Under the pieces are notes generated by a model. That model did not search any database and was not told the DNA's origin. It saw nothing but the letters and a program-made list of their open reading frames with translations. 64,000 nucleotides of DNA, from the NCBI GenBank assembly GCA_010094045.1, contig ML986579.1, forward strand, positions 808,206 to 872,205, given 5' to 3'. The stretch is from Lojkania enalia. Its lineage: Eukaryota > Ascomycota > Dothideomycetes > Pleosporales. How positions within the stretch are numbered: position 1 is the first letter of the stretch; every line of letters starts with the position of its first letter. This document shows, one piece after another, positions 22,824 through 33,550 of the stretch. The translations under genes were made by a program, and so were the position numbers.

Positions 22824-23306
22824 TCAATGCAACGTTGGGGGCCCTTGATAACACTTCATTGGCACCCGCCTCTCCTCGGCCTCAATACTCTTATTAATCC
22901 GATTCTTCAGAATCTCGATCTGCCTCTCGTACTCCCATCTAGGCGTTTCGGCACCACTCATCCCAATAAACCTAGCAAATATCCTCATCTTAATTCTCAG
23001 CCTTTCAAAGTCGCTGAATCCGCACCCTTCTTCCGCCTTTTGGTCTTCTTTGGGGCGGCTTAGAAAGGGCTTATTCCAATCCATAGTTTGCGGATAATCG
23101 TATGTGTTCGGCCCTGGCGTACTTTGTTCGTAATAATGAGCCATAGCATCGAGTTGGTCCTCTGTGAGGAGGAAGAATTGGAGCATGGTGGATGGGAATT
23201 CTACTGGCGGTATTCCGGTTTCTACGTGAACAATTGGAGCGATATTTAAGCGCATGTGCTCAATTTTCGTAGCGAGCTCTAGATTTTTACGTGTTGATGG
23301 TGCCAT
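22824..23306 (-). CDS. Small unrecognised soluble protein, 160 aa
   Basis: No family recognised. Single exon from ATG 23306 (MAPSTRKNLELATKIEHMRL) to a stop at 22824. The open frame extends upstream to 23462 without a better start. Visible sequence: a first helix-like region, IPPVEFPSTMLQFFLLTEDQ, AMAHYYEQSTPGPNTYDYPQ, an aromatic MDWNKPFLSRP turn, then a basic amphipathic segment (FERLRIKMRIFARFIGM) and a C-terminal helix rich in Arg/Glu (WEYERQIEILKNRINKSIEA). No signal peptide, membrane segment or metal-binding cysteines. The balanced composition and continuous frame support a real, probably lineage-restricted gene. It lies between the tRNA gene and the cysteine synthase gene. Confidence 0.6.
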   Translation of the reverse strand: MAPSTRKNLELATKIEHMRLNIAPIVHVETGIPPVEFPSTMLQFFLLTEDQLDAMAHYYEQSTPGPNTYDYPQTMDWNKPFLSRPKEDQKAEEGCGFSDFERLRIKMRIFARFIGMSGAETPRWEYERQIEILKNRINKSIEAEERRVPMKCYQGPPTLH

Positions 23307-23815
23307 GTCTGCTTGCAGAGATATATCGAGCGTTGAGATTAAAAGTGAGTATTTGTAGAAGTAGATAAACTGTGTGTAGCAAACAATCTGGCAGTTGTTC
23401 CGCTGCGTAGATGCATTGGAATACACAGGTATAAAGAGGTTCTCCGAGCGAGCTATATACAAAGCACAAACTCATAAAGAGGAGGCAGGCGATGACTCGA
23501 GAAAAATGGTATTTTGGGGTTGCTCTTTGTTCTTTGCCAATATGCAGCGACAAATATAGTGTGTAGATCCATCTGTCATTGTCTATGGTTTGTTTGCCCG
23601 GCGCTACTGTGTTCTAGTTGTTATTGAATTCCTGAACAATGCTGCCTTGTGAAGCAGCACTTGAAGGAAAACGCCACTTGAGGGGCGACTTGAGTGACGT
23701 ATGTTATTTTGGGTATCATTCCCTAGATATAGCGAACGAGGTATCAGAACCCCCAATGCAGAGCTTACCCAAGTACTTATCATTGTATCAGTCTCTGAAA
23801 TTGAAGTAACTATAT
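23307..23815. other. Intergenic
   Basis: Promoter side of the small 160-aa gene and 3' region of the cysteine synthase gene. No additional feature recognised. Confidence 0.35.
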
Positions 23816-25468
23816 TCACGTACCTCTGCCTCGTACAGTCTCCTTCTGATCAGCGTTCAAAATATCATTTAACGACATCTCCTCGTCGCTTCCTCCAACA
23901 GCCTCTGTCTGTGCCCAAAATTTGCTCAAATGTCTCGCACCACTGTTTGATGGTTATTAAAGGTCCATGGAATAAAATATTTGAGAACTTACTTGTCGCA
24001 CAAGAGGGTAACAATGCGGTGTCCATGACCTAGTTGCTTTGCGAGCTTCGCGGCCGCTACGCCTGGACCTTGTTAGTAAAAGATGCGGCTCCTGTGAGGG
24101 ACATCCCACCCACAGTTCACAGCACTACTACTTCCAATAAAGATGCCATCGTTCTCGACTAGCCATCTTGCCATTGCCATGGCCTGGTCATCAGTCACTC
24201 TAATAGCATCGTCGACGAATTCTCTTCCAATATCAAAGTTGTGTGTAACACGATTGATCCCAATTCCCTCGACTATTGTGTCAACCTGATGCCTTCGGCG
24301 CGTTCCTTCTCTTTCCTTCGAGTCGAACATGACACCGAACTTCACGCGGTTGTACAAGCCACTACCAGGAGGGTCTGCGAGAACGATCTTGACGTCAGGG
24401 AGAACCTTTTTGAGAAACATGGATACGCCAGAGATGGTGCCACCTGTCCCCGCTCCGCTGACAAAAGCATCGAGCTTTCCGCCAGTTTGGCTGAAAATCT
24501 CAGGCCCTGTGCTGGTGAAATGTGCACGCCAATTAGCTTCTGTTTCAAATTGATCCGCAAAGAGTCCTCTTCCTTGTTTTTTGGGATCGTTGGTATGCTC
24601 TAACGCTCGTCTTTTAGCTAAATTGACGAATTGGTTCTGGTCAACGATTGGAGCTGGCCGTACGCGTTCGACTTCTGCCCCTAATTTCAGAAGAATGTCT
24701 GATTTCTCGATAGCCATGTCGTCTGGCATGCAACTGGCATTCATTAGCGCATGTTATATATTTATTAAGCGTAAATGATTTTACATATGCGCTTTATAGC
24801 CCCGAGCTCTACATATTGCGGCAAGTGATATGCCTATAACAGTGTGAGCTGCAACTGCTGTACCTAGTCATTGTCTGCATAGTTTTACCTGTGCTCCCAG
24901 CAGTCCCTTCGTATATGGTGTCTCCCGAATGAGGAGTCAAAAACCCCTGTTCTTCTGCCTTCGTTTAACTTGTCAGAGCTCTGCTTTCATGAAAATGAGA
25001 TTACTTCTTACCATCTCGATGATGCTCAGTGCTACCCTGTCCTTTGGACTATTGCCTGCGCCATTTAGAAACTATTCGGAATCAGACCTTTGTTCATAAG
25101 GAAGGCCAGTATATGGACTTGGGAGAATCAATTGATACCTCAGCTTTTGCAAGTATTTCGCAGCCTGTGGCATCTGAGAGTGACTTAATTCTAATAAGTG
25201 GCGTGTTGCCAATGCATCCTTCTATGCCATTTTTGACATCGCTTTGTCCCACCTCAATGATTTCAGGGAGTTCTGAGATAGTCTTTTTTACTTTCTCTAA
25301 ATCATTAGTTTTAGAAAACTGTAACAGCCGTTTCCGGACTTGCTGCTTGCTTCGCTCTGCACGACGATGCTCTGCTCCTGCACTTGAATTTTTGGTCTGA
25401 TATACAGTTGCAACGGCTACACCTAATAGAAAGGCGCCTAATGTAAAATATCTGGAGTTATCGGACAT
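23816..25468 (-). CDS. Membrane-anchored cysteine synthase-like PLP enzyme (Mcy1 type), seven exons
   Basis: PLP-dependent beta-family enzyme related to O-acetylserine sulfhydrylase; yeast Mcy1 (YGR012W) is its mitochondrial outer-membrane relative. complement(join(23816..23942,23993..24062,24114..24733,24785..24833,24889..24958,25012..25071,25139..25468)), 441 aa. N-terminal anchor at residues 7-25 (YFTLGAFLLGVAVATVYQ). PLP lysine K120 in NGAGNSPKDR, substrate loop EGTAGSTGIS, phosphate-binding SGAGTGGTISGV, IGSSSAVNCVAAAKLAKQL and LLCDNGARHLSKFW. Six introns of 50-67 nt, all keeping phase; intron 24063-24113 uses the donor gtgggt. The stop at 23816 is the simplest end, but a gtacgt just before it could be a further donor. 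Shares a 160-bp promoter with the DUF185 gene. Confidence 0.9.
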
Positions 25469-25628
25469 TGCTAAGCTTTTTCGAGATGGTGTGGAAAGGG
25501 ACCACCACCTGGTGATGCTAGGACGAGCTTTGACATATTTAATTTCTTGGCATTTAACTACCGCAGCTCCACCACGCGAGCAACGTCTTGACCACCTTCA
25601 AGCCGATGGGTCGACCGCGGAGGGCTCC
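25469..25628. promoter_or_regulatory. 160-bp bidirectional promoter (cysteine synthase / DUF185 methyltransferase)
   Basis: Only 160 bp separate the two divergent initiator ATGs. Both products are predicted mitochondrial, so co-regulation is plausible but inferred. It contains a GC-rich patch (cgcagctccaccacgcgagc, around 25561-25580). Confidence 0.5.
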
Positions 25629-27231
25629 ATGGATTCTCCTCTCATCACGCAGCTCTTCCGACAGCTTTTCTCGCACAGGGCACCACAATGTCTTTCCCGC
25701 AGAGCGCAGCCGACCTTCACCACTGCCCGCCATGCGCGCATCCATCGACGAGGGATGGCCTCTAGGTTTGGTGACGGGGAGACTACAAGAGAGAGTAGTT
25801 GGACCCCAAGGAGTATGACCTTCCCTCATGAGAGGGTGGAGGAATTCGATCGCTATCCTATGGTCACATCAGACATGCTCAGGAATCGAAGAGAGAGGCC
25901 GAGGAGAGTGAAGATGCTACTTCGCGATTTTATCGAAGGTTAGTATTTTCGCCGGTGCATTCCCTTACCCTATGGCATTGTGCTAACTGTGCTTCAGATA
26001 GTCTATACAACCCACATTACGGATACTTTTCTAAGCAGGTCGTCATTTTTTCACCTGGCGAAGCCTTTAATTTCAATGCCTTGAAATCTGAGCATGAGTT
26101 TTTCCAACAGCTAAGACACCGCTATACCGATTTTGAGGACGCTCTCGACGACCAGGAGCCAAACGACCTCCGACAACTTTGGCATACACCCACCGAGCTC
26201 TTCTCACCGTATTATGGAGAAGCGATTGCCCGGTACCTAGTAGAAGATTACAAGATCAATTTTTACCCGTATCACGATCTCAACATCTACGAAATGGGTG
26301 CTGGAAACGGAACAATGATGTTGAATATTCTAGACTACTTAAGAGATATGCATCCGGAGGTCTATGAGAGGACAAAGTTCAAGATTATCGAAATCTCAAA
26401 CCAATTGGCGACGCTACAGCAACAAGGATTGGGGCAGTCTGCCTATGCTCGCGGTCATGTGGACAAAGTCGAAATCATCAACAAGTCCATATTTGACTGG
26501 GACACATATGTTTCCTCACCCTGCTACTTCCTCGCGCTTGAAGTCTTCGACAATTTTGCCCACGACGCCCTGAAATACGATATGAGGACCGGAGAACCTT
26601 TCCAATCCCGCGTTGTTATCGATCCCCGCGGCGAAATGTTCGAGTATTATTCCCGGGATCTCGACCCTGTCACTCAACAATTCCTTAAGAAGCGCGCCGC
26701 GGCCTGCGATGATTATGCGCACCCGCTGCAAGGATCTCGGATTATGAATAATATACGGTCGTTACTCCCATTCCAGGGCTCCATGAGCTTACCGGAGTAT
26801 ATTCCCACGCGGTTGATGCAGTTTTTCTACATCTTATACTACAAATTTCCTAACCATAAGCTGATATCGAGCGATTTCCATAAATTAAGTGATACGGTAG
26901 AAGGCATTAATGCGCCGGTGGTACAGACGAGATATAAGAGGCAGATGATTCCTGTCTCTACGCCTCTTGTGAGCGTCGTTCCGTTTTTCCATTGATCGTC
27001 GATCCTAACTTAGATAACTAGGTCCAGCAGGGGTATTTCGATATCCTCTTTCCGACGGATTTCGAAGTCATTGAGTCTATGTACACCGCCATTACGGGCC
27101 GATTTGCACGAACATATCTGCATGAAGATTTCATGTCCGGGAGAGCGAATATGGTCGAGACGCAGACCAGGAATGGGGAAAACCCATTGTTGAGCTGGTA
27201 TAAGAACGCAAGTGTCATGATCACCTTGTAA
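25629..27231 (+). CDS. Fungal DUF185/NDUFAF7-like SAM-dependent methyltransferase (YKL162C type)
   Basis: join(25629..25938,25998..26968,27022..27231), 496 aa. Mitochondrial methyltransferase family including NDUFAF7/MidA; the fungal branch (yeast YKL162C) has no firmly assigned substrate. Start MDSPLITQLFRQLFSHRAP gives a basic presequence. The SAM-binding motif is IYEMGAGNGTMM; family context includes HTPTELFSPYYGEAIARYL, KIIEISNQLATLQQQ and YFLALEVFDNFAHD. Intron 25939-25997 (gttagt..cttcag, phase 1) joins DFIEG to SLYNPHYGYF. Intron 26969-27021 (gtgagc..actag, phase 0) joins VSTPL to VQQGYFDILFPTDFEVIESM; an earlier TTAG is skipped. Convergent with TVP23. Confidence 0.88.
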
Positions 27232-27655
27232 ATAGTAGATATAGCACGTATTCTAGTGTATGGATGTACAATATCAAGAAACATCGCCGCCGATTGGAGG
27301 GGAGCGAAGAGAAGAGAAACCATCTGCTGCATCGTTTTAGACTTCGCCATTTAGATACTACTATGACCACTTGCAGCAGACAAGGCAACGAGCAATTATC
27401 AGCCCTGGATTTGAATAACAATAGGAATCAGATGGCTGACTGATTGGCTTGTCCATAGTGTCTGAAAATTTAATCAAAGGGCAATAGATTGACAGTTTCG
27501 AGATGAAACCCAAAATGGATATCTAAGACCTATTCCGATATAACTCCAGCAAAACTTTCGACCGCGCCATATAATACTCTTACAATCTTCTCTGGCCCTG
27601 ATCGTACAGCGCGAAGGGCGTACCCAAGTATGCTTCGCCTTGTATATGCTTTAGC
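27232..27655. other. Convergent 3' intergenic region
   Basis: 424 bp between two stop codons. AT-rich around 27470-27590. No gene recognised. Confidence 0.35.
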
Positions 27656-28435
27656 TCACCTCCTAAACCAACTACTGACCATACCGCCCGCCAGGTTCCT
27701 TGCCAGACCAGATCCATATACGGCGCTGGAAGCGAAGCCCGTAGCCTGGCTGAATTTATCGGCGCGAGAGAAGGCAAGGGTGTTCGTGATAGTCAGGACG
27801 AGCGCGATGACTGTGGTTACTATTAGTATCTGTATTCCAGGCCATCATACATATCTAGCCATCATTCTCCCTCGCCAATCCGTCCAAAGACCGCCATGTA
27901 GAATCGTAGTGCACACTCACCGACAAGCGTCAGCCAAATGAACTCAAAGCTCGCCAACGCCACGACAGCCAGCAGAATCCACAGCACAGGTTGCGCATAC
28001 AAGGCAATCCAAAAGAACCGCTTATCCGTCGCATTGACCTGCCGCGTCTCCGGATCTGCGCTTTCAAATACCCATCGCGAGTCGCCCGTCGCGGTGTCCA
28101 CTTCGTTCCACCAGCGCAAACCGACCAGCCGCCGTCCGGCAATGTTTTTAAGATAGTAGAAATCGGTGGCTAGGAGGAGGATTGTGATGATGAAAATGAG
28201 GACGAAATTGGAAGTGAAGAGCCGTAGGCCAAAAAGGTAGACTAGCAGACTTGCTAGAAAAGAAAAGTCAGCGGTTGTTGTACGGACAGATATATGTGCA
28301 AGGAAGCCTGAGGGAAAGCTTACAGATACGGAAGAAGAGAAAGGTAAGGAGAGTGATGGGATGACTACTGAGCTTCCAGCTCAGAGTGCCCGGCGCGGGC
28401 TGCTGCTGCTGCTGTTGTTGCTGTGCGTTCTCCAT
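27656..28435 (-). CDS. TVP23: Golgi membrane protein TVP23
   Basis: Conserved multi-pass protein of late Golgi vesicles. complement(join(27656..27810,27921..28253,28324..28435)), 199 aa. Starts MENAQQ followed by eight glutamines in total, then [18 protein letters not shown]. Signature block: [20 protein letters not shown] followed by [17 protein letters not shown]. Four hydrophobic segments: [59 protein letters not shown], and [20 protein letters not shown]. Intron 1 is 28254-28323 (gtaagc..ctag). Intron 2 is 27811-27920 (110 nt, gtgagt..ccacag); two earlier AGs are skipped and the chosen one restores [15 protein letters not shown]. The CAG/CAA repeat that encodes polyQ (around 28400-28420) could vary between strains. 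Confidence 0.95.
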
Positions 28436-28858
28436 GGTGGTATGTTGGTGGTTGGGGGTGAGCTATACGGGCTTCTAGGCGTGAGGTTGACGTTCACGTG
28501 GCAGGATTCAGGGTCGCGGGAGCGTCAGCGACAAGTTTTATTGGCAGCTACGGCTTGACCACTTTTTTGGCTTAAAAAAGGTGCTTTTTGCAGAAATCTT
28601 GTCGCGAGAGTCTCCAAAGTTGATCGCTATAATTATTCTGAATTTATTATCGCTTCTTGGGGAGGTACTGACCGGATCGAAGCTGGTCGCGCAACTCCCT
28701 GAGGCGCTGAGAGCCGCACCGGAGGCTCGGTGGTGTGCGGAGCTCTAGCTTCCCCGCGTTGTCAACCAATGGCCGAGGTGTACTTGTTCACTGCAGAGCG
28801 CAATTGCGCTGCGGCTTCAGCTGGTATAACCGAAACCCGCTTGCGTTGGATTTGCTAG
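28436..28858. promoter_or_regulatory. Divergent intergenic region TVP23 / CitE-like gene
   Basis: 423 bp between the divergent starts, holding both promoters. No gene seen. Confidence 0.4.
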
Positions 28859-29897
28859 ATGTCCACAGCAATTATGGCTACATCATCTATAGTCCGCCGG
28901 GCGCTCATGTACGGTACACCTCCCTCGACACCCCTCTCCTGCAGCAAGCTCACCCGTCCCAGTCCCAAGCTCCTCAAAACGCATGCTCGAGAAGTCAAGA
29001 GCCATGCACGTAGACACAATAGCCTATGACCTCGAGGACTCCGTTGCGCCAGCCAAAAAAGTCGAAGCACGCCATAACCTGCGGGACATACTCTCAGAGC
29101 CGCGACCCCAGGGCATACGAGAAACATGTGTCCGAATAAACAGCGTAGACACCGGTCTCGCCCTAGACGACCTTACCGAAGTGCTCAAGGGCGAACATCT
29201 CGACGCCATCATGCTTCCGAAATGCCAGTCAGCTGCAGACCTGCACTTCGTAACCGACGTCATCCGCCATGTACTACCTGCTCGGCATCCTACAAACCCC
29301 TCGAACGTGCAACGAGCAGACAACCAGGCCCCGTTATCGATAATTGTACTTATAGAATCTGCAAAAGCAATACAGAATTTGCCAGAGATATGCAAGGCAA
29401 GTCCCTACCTCAGCGGCCTCGTATTCGCCGCAGAGGACTTTGCGCTCGACCTCTCTCTAACCCGGACACCCTCCCTCACCGAATTCCTATACGCTAGAAG
29501 CGCCATAGCAACAGCTGCGCGCGCAGCTGATCTCCCTTCTACCATTGATCTAGTATGTACATCGTACAAGGGGGAGCAAGGCTTGAAGACACTCGAAGAG
29601 GAGTGCCTGAATGGGAAGGGCATGGGCTTTAATGGCAAGCAATGTATACATCCAAGTCAGATTGAAGTATGCCATAGGTTATTTTCGCCAGGCGGCAAGG
29701 AGGTTGAGTGGGCGATGAGAGTAGTGGTGGCAGACGAGAAGGCAGAGAGGGCCGGGAGGGGCGCGTGGACTCTAGATGGCAAAATGATCGATAAACCGGT
29801 CGTTGGCAGGTGTCATGCTATTTTAGAGAGGGCAAGGATTTGTGAGATTGACATTGATAAGGTTAGGGAGAAATGGAAAGGGCAGGAACCAGAGTAG
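28859..29897 (+). CDS. HpcH/HpaI aldolase / citrate lyase beta (CitE)-like protein
   Basis: join(28859..28913,28963..29897), 329 aa. TIM-barrel lyase family of CLYBL (citramalyl-CoA lyase) and CitE; acts on acyl-CoA thioesters with Mg2+, usually in mitochondria. Motifs: [18 protein letters not shown], acidic [43 protein letters not shown], and [15 protein letters not shown] near the end. The 49-nt intron 28914-28962 (gtacac..cccag, phase 1) rejoins LMYV|PSSSK. Start [19 protein letters not shown] follows an in-frame TAG; the second Met is also possible. The substrate cannot be named from sequence. Convergent with the 2-hydroxyacid dehydrogenase gene, 141 bp apart. Confidence 0.88.
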
Positions 29898-30038
29898 ACG
29901 GATTCTTGCGAGATGATATACTCGTTACATCCTTCAATATATTGCATTTATGAAGGATGACATATTTTGGCCGCCTTATCTCATGCTGTCGCCAGTCTCT
30001 ATCTAAACGCCTTCTAGACATTTCACTGTCATACCCGA

Positions 30039-31934
30039 TCAATAACCCCTCTTCCGATCAACTAGGTTGATCAGTTTCCCTCCGTCCCTTCTCCTCCTCA
30101 AATTCTCCTTCAATACCTGGAATGCACGGTCAGCGTACACTTTAGTACTTCCGCTAACATGCGGAGTGATTAGAACGTTTGGAGCAGTCCATAGCGGGTT
30201 GTCTGCAGGTAGAGGTTCAGGATCGGTAACATCGAGCGCTGCGCCTCTAATCTGCTTCGTTTCCAAGGCTTTGACAAGTGCGGGCTGATCAATGACGCCG
30301 CCACGAGCGATATTGGCTACTAATGTCCCATGCGGATTAGAGTCGTGTAGGACGGCGAATTCGGACGTAGAGAGGAAGTGTGTGGTTGATTTCCTCAAAA
30401 GTATTGTTAGCCGCCGGTTCACAGAAGACAATTCAAGTCATGCCTCGAACACATAACTCCGCCAAAGAAGACATATGAAAGTATACACGCAAGCCAGTCG
30501 ATGCATCTCAAACATCTCGCCGCAAAAGAGAGCCCGACTTACGTCAAGGGCACACAAACGACCAGCAAATCAATCTTCTGTCTCAGAAACTCATGGAGAC
30601 TTCCCTTGTCCGTCCCACTATACCAAGCGCTAGGGATATTCCCATCGGGGTCTCCGGTACCTGGGACAATGAATCCTTTATCCCGTCTGGACTCTGGTGT
30701 CTTCCTCGGCGAAGCGGTGTAGGCGATGACATCTGAGCCCATGGCCTGCGATACACGCGCCACTGTGGCACAGTCAGTCCCTCGTTTTCGCTAGTCGAGC
30801 CGCTTTCCCAAACTGGCTTGGAGACTGGACTATGTGACGCAAAAAGCAATGGACACGGAGCGAGCGACGTCAGCTCCCGGCCGGCAATCAAGCGAAGAGA
30901 TTGCTAAAGTTGCAAGAAAATGGAATGTGCGAGCAATTGGGACTGCGGGGGGGGGGGGCCAAAGGATTCTGCGGCGTGGCGCATGCGGAGGGATTGAGAT
31001 CCTTGACAGGCTGATTTTGGGGGTTGGATTGTGTTGGTTGAAAGGCTTTGAGATTTAGGGTGTGCAGCCGCTGGGTCTTGAGATGCTCTAGATATGCTTG
31101 AAGGGAAACACCAATGACGTCTTGAACTGAGTGTCCCAACGAAGAAAATGACACTCCGAAAATAAATAAAGGGGAGAAGGAAAGGAAATTGACGACAAAC
31201 TAATCGATCAAATAGATAGGGGATTCAAGACAGGAGAAATCTTCCAACTCACCCTGACGTCCGATGCTCCCATACCCCAGAATTCCCACTCGCTGACCGA
31301 CCGCATCCCTGACATCCCGACCCTCCCTGGATCTCCATTCCCGCTTCTTCTGCGCATCATACAGGTAAGGGTAGTTGTGGCTATGTACCAAGTTCATCAT
31401 AATTACCCATTCGGCGATCTGAGGGCCATGGATTCCGGATGCGGTGGTTAGCGGAATCTCTGAATCTGTGTATATTGGATGCTTGGAGACATGATTTGTC
31501 CCGGCCGAGAAAAATTGAATGAGGTCCAACTTGGGAACTGCAGAAGCTGAAGGGGGGAGCCAAGCGAGAGTCGCGAGGACAGTGGCGCGTTTGTAGATGT
31601 CTAAAGATGAAGGAGTAAGATATACGAAAGCAGATACGGCCGGAGACGGTAGAGATGGAATATTGAAGATGGGTCTTTGAAATGATTGAGCATGTAATGA
31701 TACACGAATAGCAAATGCAGTGCTGATACTAGGGCTGGATTTTCATTTACCTTCAGGCACATTGATTTTCCCTCTTTGGGACCTGTTTTCATACTGGTGC
31801 TCATGAATGTAGTGGAACTCGTAGCCCGGGAATTCCTCTTTGATCTCAGCAATCGTCTTCTGGGACTCCTTCTCTGGCCATGGGAGTACACAGAGCAGCA
31901 CTTCCAGACTCGTCTCTTGTGGACCTCCCCCCAT
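30039..31934 (-). CDS. D-isomer-specific 2-hydroxyacid dehydrogenase, four exons with a 490-nt intron
   Basis: NAD(P)-dependent oxidoreductase interconverting 2-oxo acids and D-2-hydroxy acids. complement(join(30039..30393,30543..30762,31253..31600,31751..31934)), 368 aa. NAD-binding GILGYGSIGRQVARVSQAMG; active-site Arg in NIARGGVIDQPAL, Glu in VTDPEPLPADNPLW, His in LITPHVSGST. The substrate domain has FFSAGTNHV and ASGIHGPQIAEWVIMMNL. Phase-checked introns: 31601-31750 (150 nt), 30763-31252 (490 nt, gtgagt..cacag), 30394-30542 (149 nt, gtaagt..ttgag). These are much longer than others in the window. A shorter splice for the 490-nt one would lose QVARVSQAMGS. The substrate is not predictable. 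Start is the ATG at 31934. Confidence 0.88.
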
Positions 31935-32242
31935 TGCGCGCACGAATGATCAAGGAGAATTTGGGGATATCAAAGAGAGACCTCGATAAGTATGAAACTC
32001 GGAAATTGCTTTTGAGGAAACTGCGAGAGGTTTTGAAAACGGCGAAGCTGGGGATAAGAAAGTCACAATGCAGTGGGCAAAGTCCGTAGGATGAAGCCAA
32101 AAGGTGGGAGGGGTAGGGATTACCAATCAAGAAGCAGCGAGGCTATCTTCACAACGGATTTGCTCTCACAGTTCCAGCCTCCGTCTCTAAAGCATATAGG
32201 GACTGTCAAAATCACGATCAAATCATGTCTGTGAACATGACG
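31935..32242. other. Upstream region of the 2-hydroxyacid dehydrogenase gene
   Basis: C/T-rich on the minus strand (for example the complement of 31960-32050), as expected for a fungal leader/promoter. A + strand open frame here is the antisense of that tract and has no family match that I recognise. Confidence 0.35.
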
Positions 32243-32897
32243 CTAAGTGGTGGTTGTAGTCATGTAAGCCTCCCGTACGAACCTTGGAACGTGCTCGACG
32301 ACCGTCATGACCTTCTGGCTATCGATAACCCTCGTGACAATAACGGCTAGACGTCGTCTGTCCATCGGTAGGTCTTGTCTTTGTTTCAGAATGATGGGGG
32401 CACCAGTCCGCTTTAAGTCAAGACATGCAGGACAAGAAAAACCGCGGCCGACATCCCAGCCCAGCGGCTCGATGGCGAAGGTTTCTCAAACAACCCAAAG
32501 CTCCCCTTCGCAGACGCTTTCTGCACCTCCTGCATCTAGCACAATTTCAAAGGCATAGCTAACGGGTACAAATGGTTGTGCGATAGTGGGGGTCCGACTG
32601 GTTTCAGCATCAGGCCACAGTCTACTGGCCTTGTACTTGGGACTAGATTTGTTCCATATGTGTTATCATAACATAGAATTAGACACATCTCATACAGAGT
32701 ATTGAAGGAACTAACGCGCGCCTCTCCACAAGTTCATTGCTAGAGCATGTAGTCATCTCTAACGCATGAAGCACAATCTCCAAAGCAGCAAAGTCTTCAC
32801 CACACGTTTGTCCTACCATAAGCACTTGCTCATACCCAATCATGCTATTCTCCACTTTCAAAAAGGGCAAGCCTCCGTCACAACATATTACGATCAC
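32243..32897 (-). pseudogene. Coding-like but interrupted sequence, unknown family
   Basis: On the minus strand a frame is open from 32662 to the TAG at 32243-32245 (139 codons) with a single internal TGA at 32486-32488. The translation has a protein-like composition on both sides of the TGA: SRLWPDAETSRTPTIAQPF and SYAFEIVLDAGGAES before, AIEPLGWDVGRGFSCPAC and LAVIVTRVIDSQKVMTVVEH after. Immediately upstream (32679-32897) another frame reads GLPFLKVENSMIGYEQVLM. The two could be exons of one gene joined by a short intron, now carrying a nonsense mutation (CGA to TGA would be one C-to-T change). I do not recognise a family; chance open frames remain possible. Confidence 0.3.
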
Positions 32898-33136
32898 AGA
32901 TACAGCTATCCTAACCGATAGCAGAGCTCGTCAAGGCCGGTCCGGGTCAAAAACTGTCGTCTTCAGGCATGTTAAGAAACTCTTGATATGTGTACCAGGC
33001 CACCAGGAAACTGTGACACACGACAATTCTCTAAAAATGCCTCGCAACTCCACAAAATTCGCCTACCCTCATCAAATCATATCTTAACAGACAAATTATT
33101 AACCGGTGGAAAGTGCGTGCTACCCCAGGATATCAT

Positions 33137-33550
33137 TCATCCCCGCAAACCCCATGTACCTAGACCAGCTTCATGTAACAGGTTAACTTTAGCAACGTTG
33201 CACGGCCAGATTTCCCAGAACCAGCTTTGCAGCCGACCCTCCCCCCTGCTCAATGGCGCAAAGGCTGCGTCAGCATCCCGACCATAACCTCCATTGCGGC
33301 AATAGCACCGGGAACAGCGCCCAAAGGCGTCCAACAAGCGCTCAGGGAATGCACATGAAGTTCCATCTTCCGTCTTCCAGAAGCTCACTAACACCCTAGC
33401 CACTGGGCGGAATTGCGTTACAATCCTTCGTCCAGGGCTGTTGAAATGGTCGGCGATGAACTATATCAGAAGCACGGCAACATATTATGCTGATCAGCGG
33501 CGTACCTCTTGTCGTCCGAAATCGGCATTGTACAGAACTGCAGTCCTCAT
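33137..33550 (-). CDS. Possible small two-exon gene or exon remnant, unknown function
   Basis: complement(join(33137..33460,33506..33550)) would encode 122 aa. The candidate first exon is 15 codons (MRTAVLYNADFGRQE), followed by a 45-nt gtacgc..atag intron in phase 0 and FIADHFNSPGRRIVTQFRPV, which looks like real protein. The frame then runs RVLVSFWKTEDGTSCAFPE and on to a Cys-rich, less convincing end at 33137. In an overlapping frame TPLGAVPGAIAAMEVMVGML is also protein-like, so a frameshift or a further intron near 33300 is possible. No family recognised. It may belong with the interrupted sequence at 32.2-32.9 kb as one decayed gene. Confidence 0.3.

Noticed and set aside
28859..31934. 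CitE-like lyase and 2-hydroxyacid dehydrogenase as a catabolic gene cluster
   Set aside because: They are convergent, neighbours on both sides are unrelated housekeeping or receptor genes, and no transporter or pathway regulator is present.
31880..32089. Basic 69-codon + strand frame over the 5' end of the 2-hydroxyacid dehydrogenase gene
   Set aside because: It is the antisense of a C/T-rich leader, which reads as Lys/Arg/Glu-rich by composition, and it overlaps a real coding exon.
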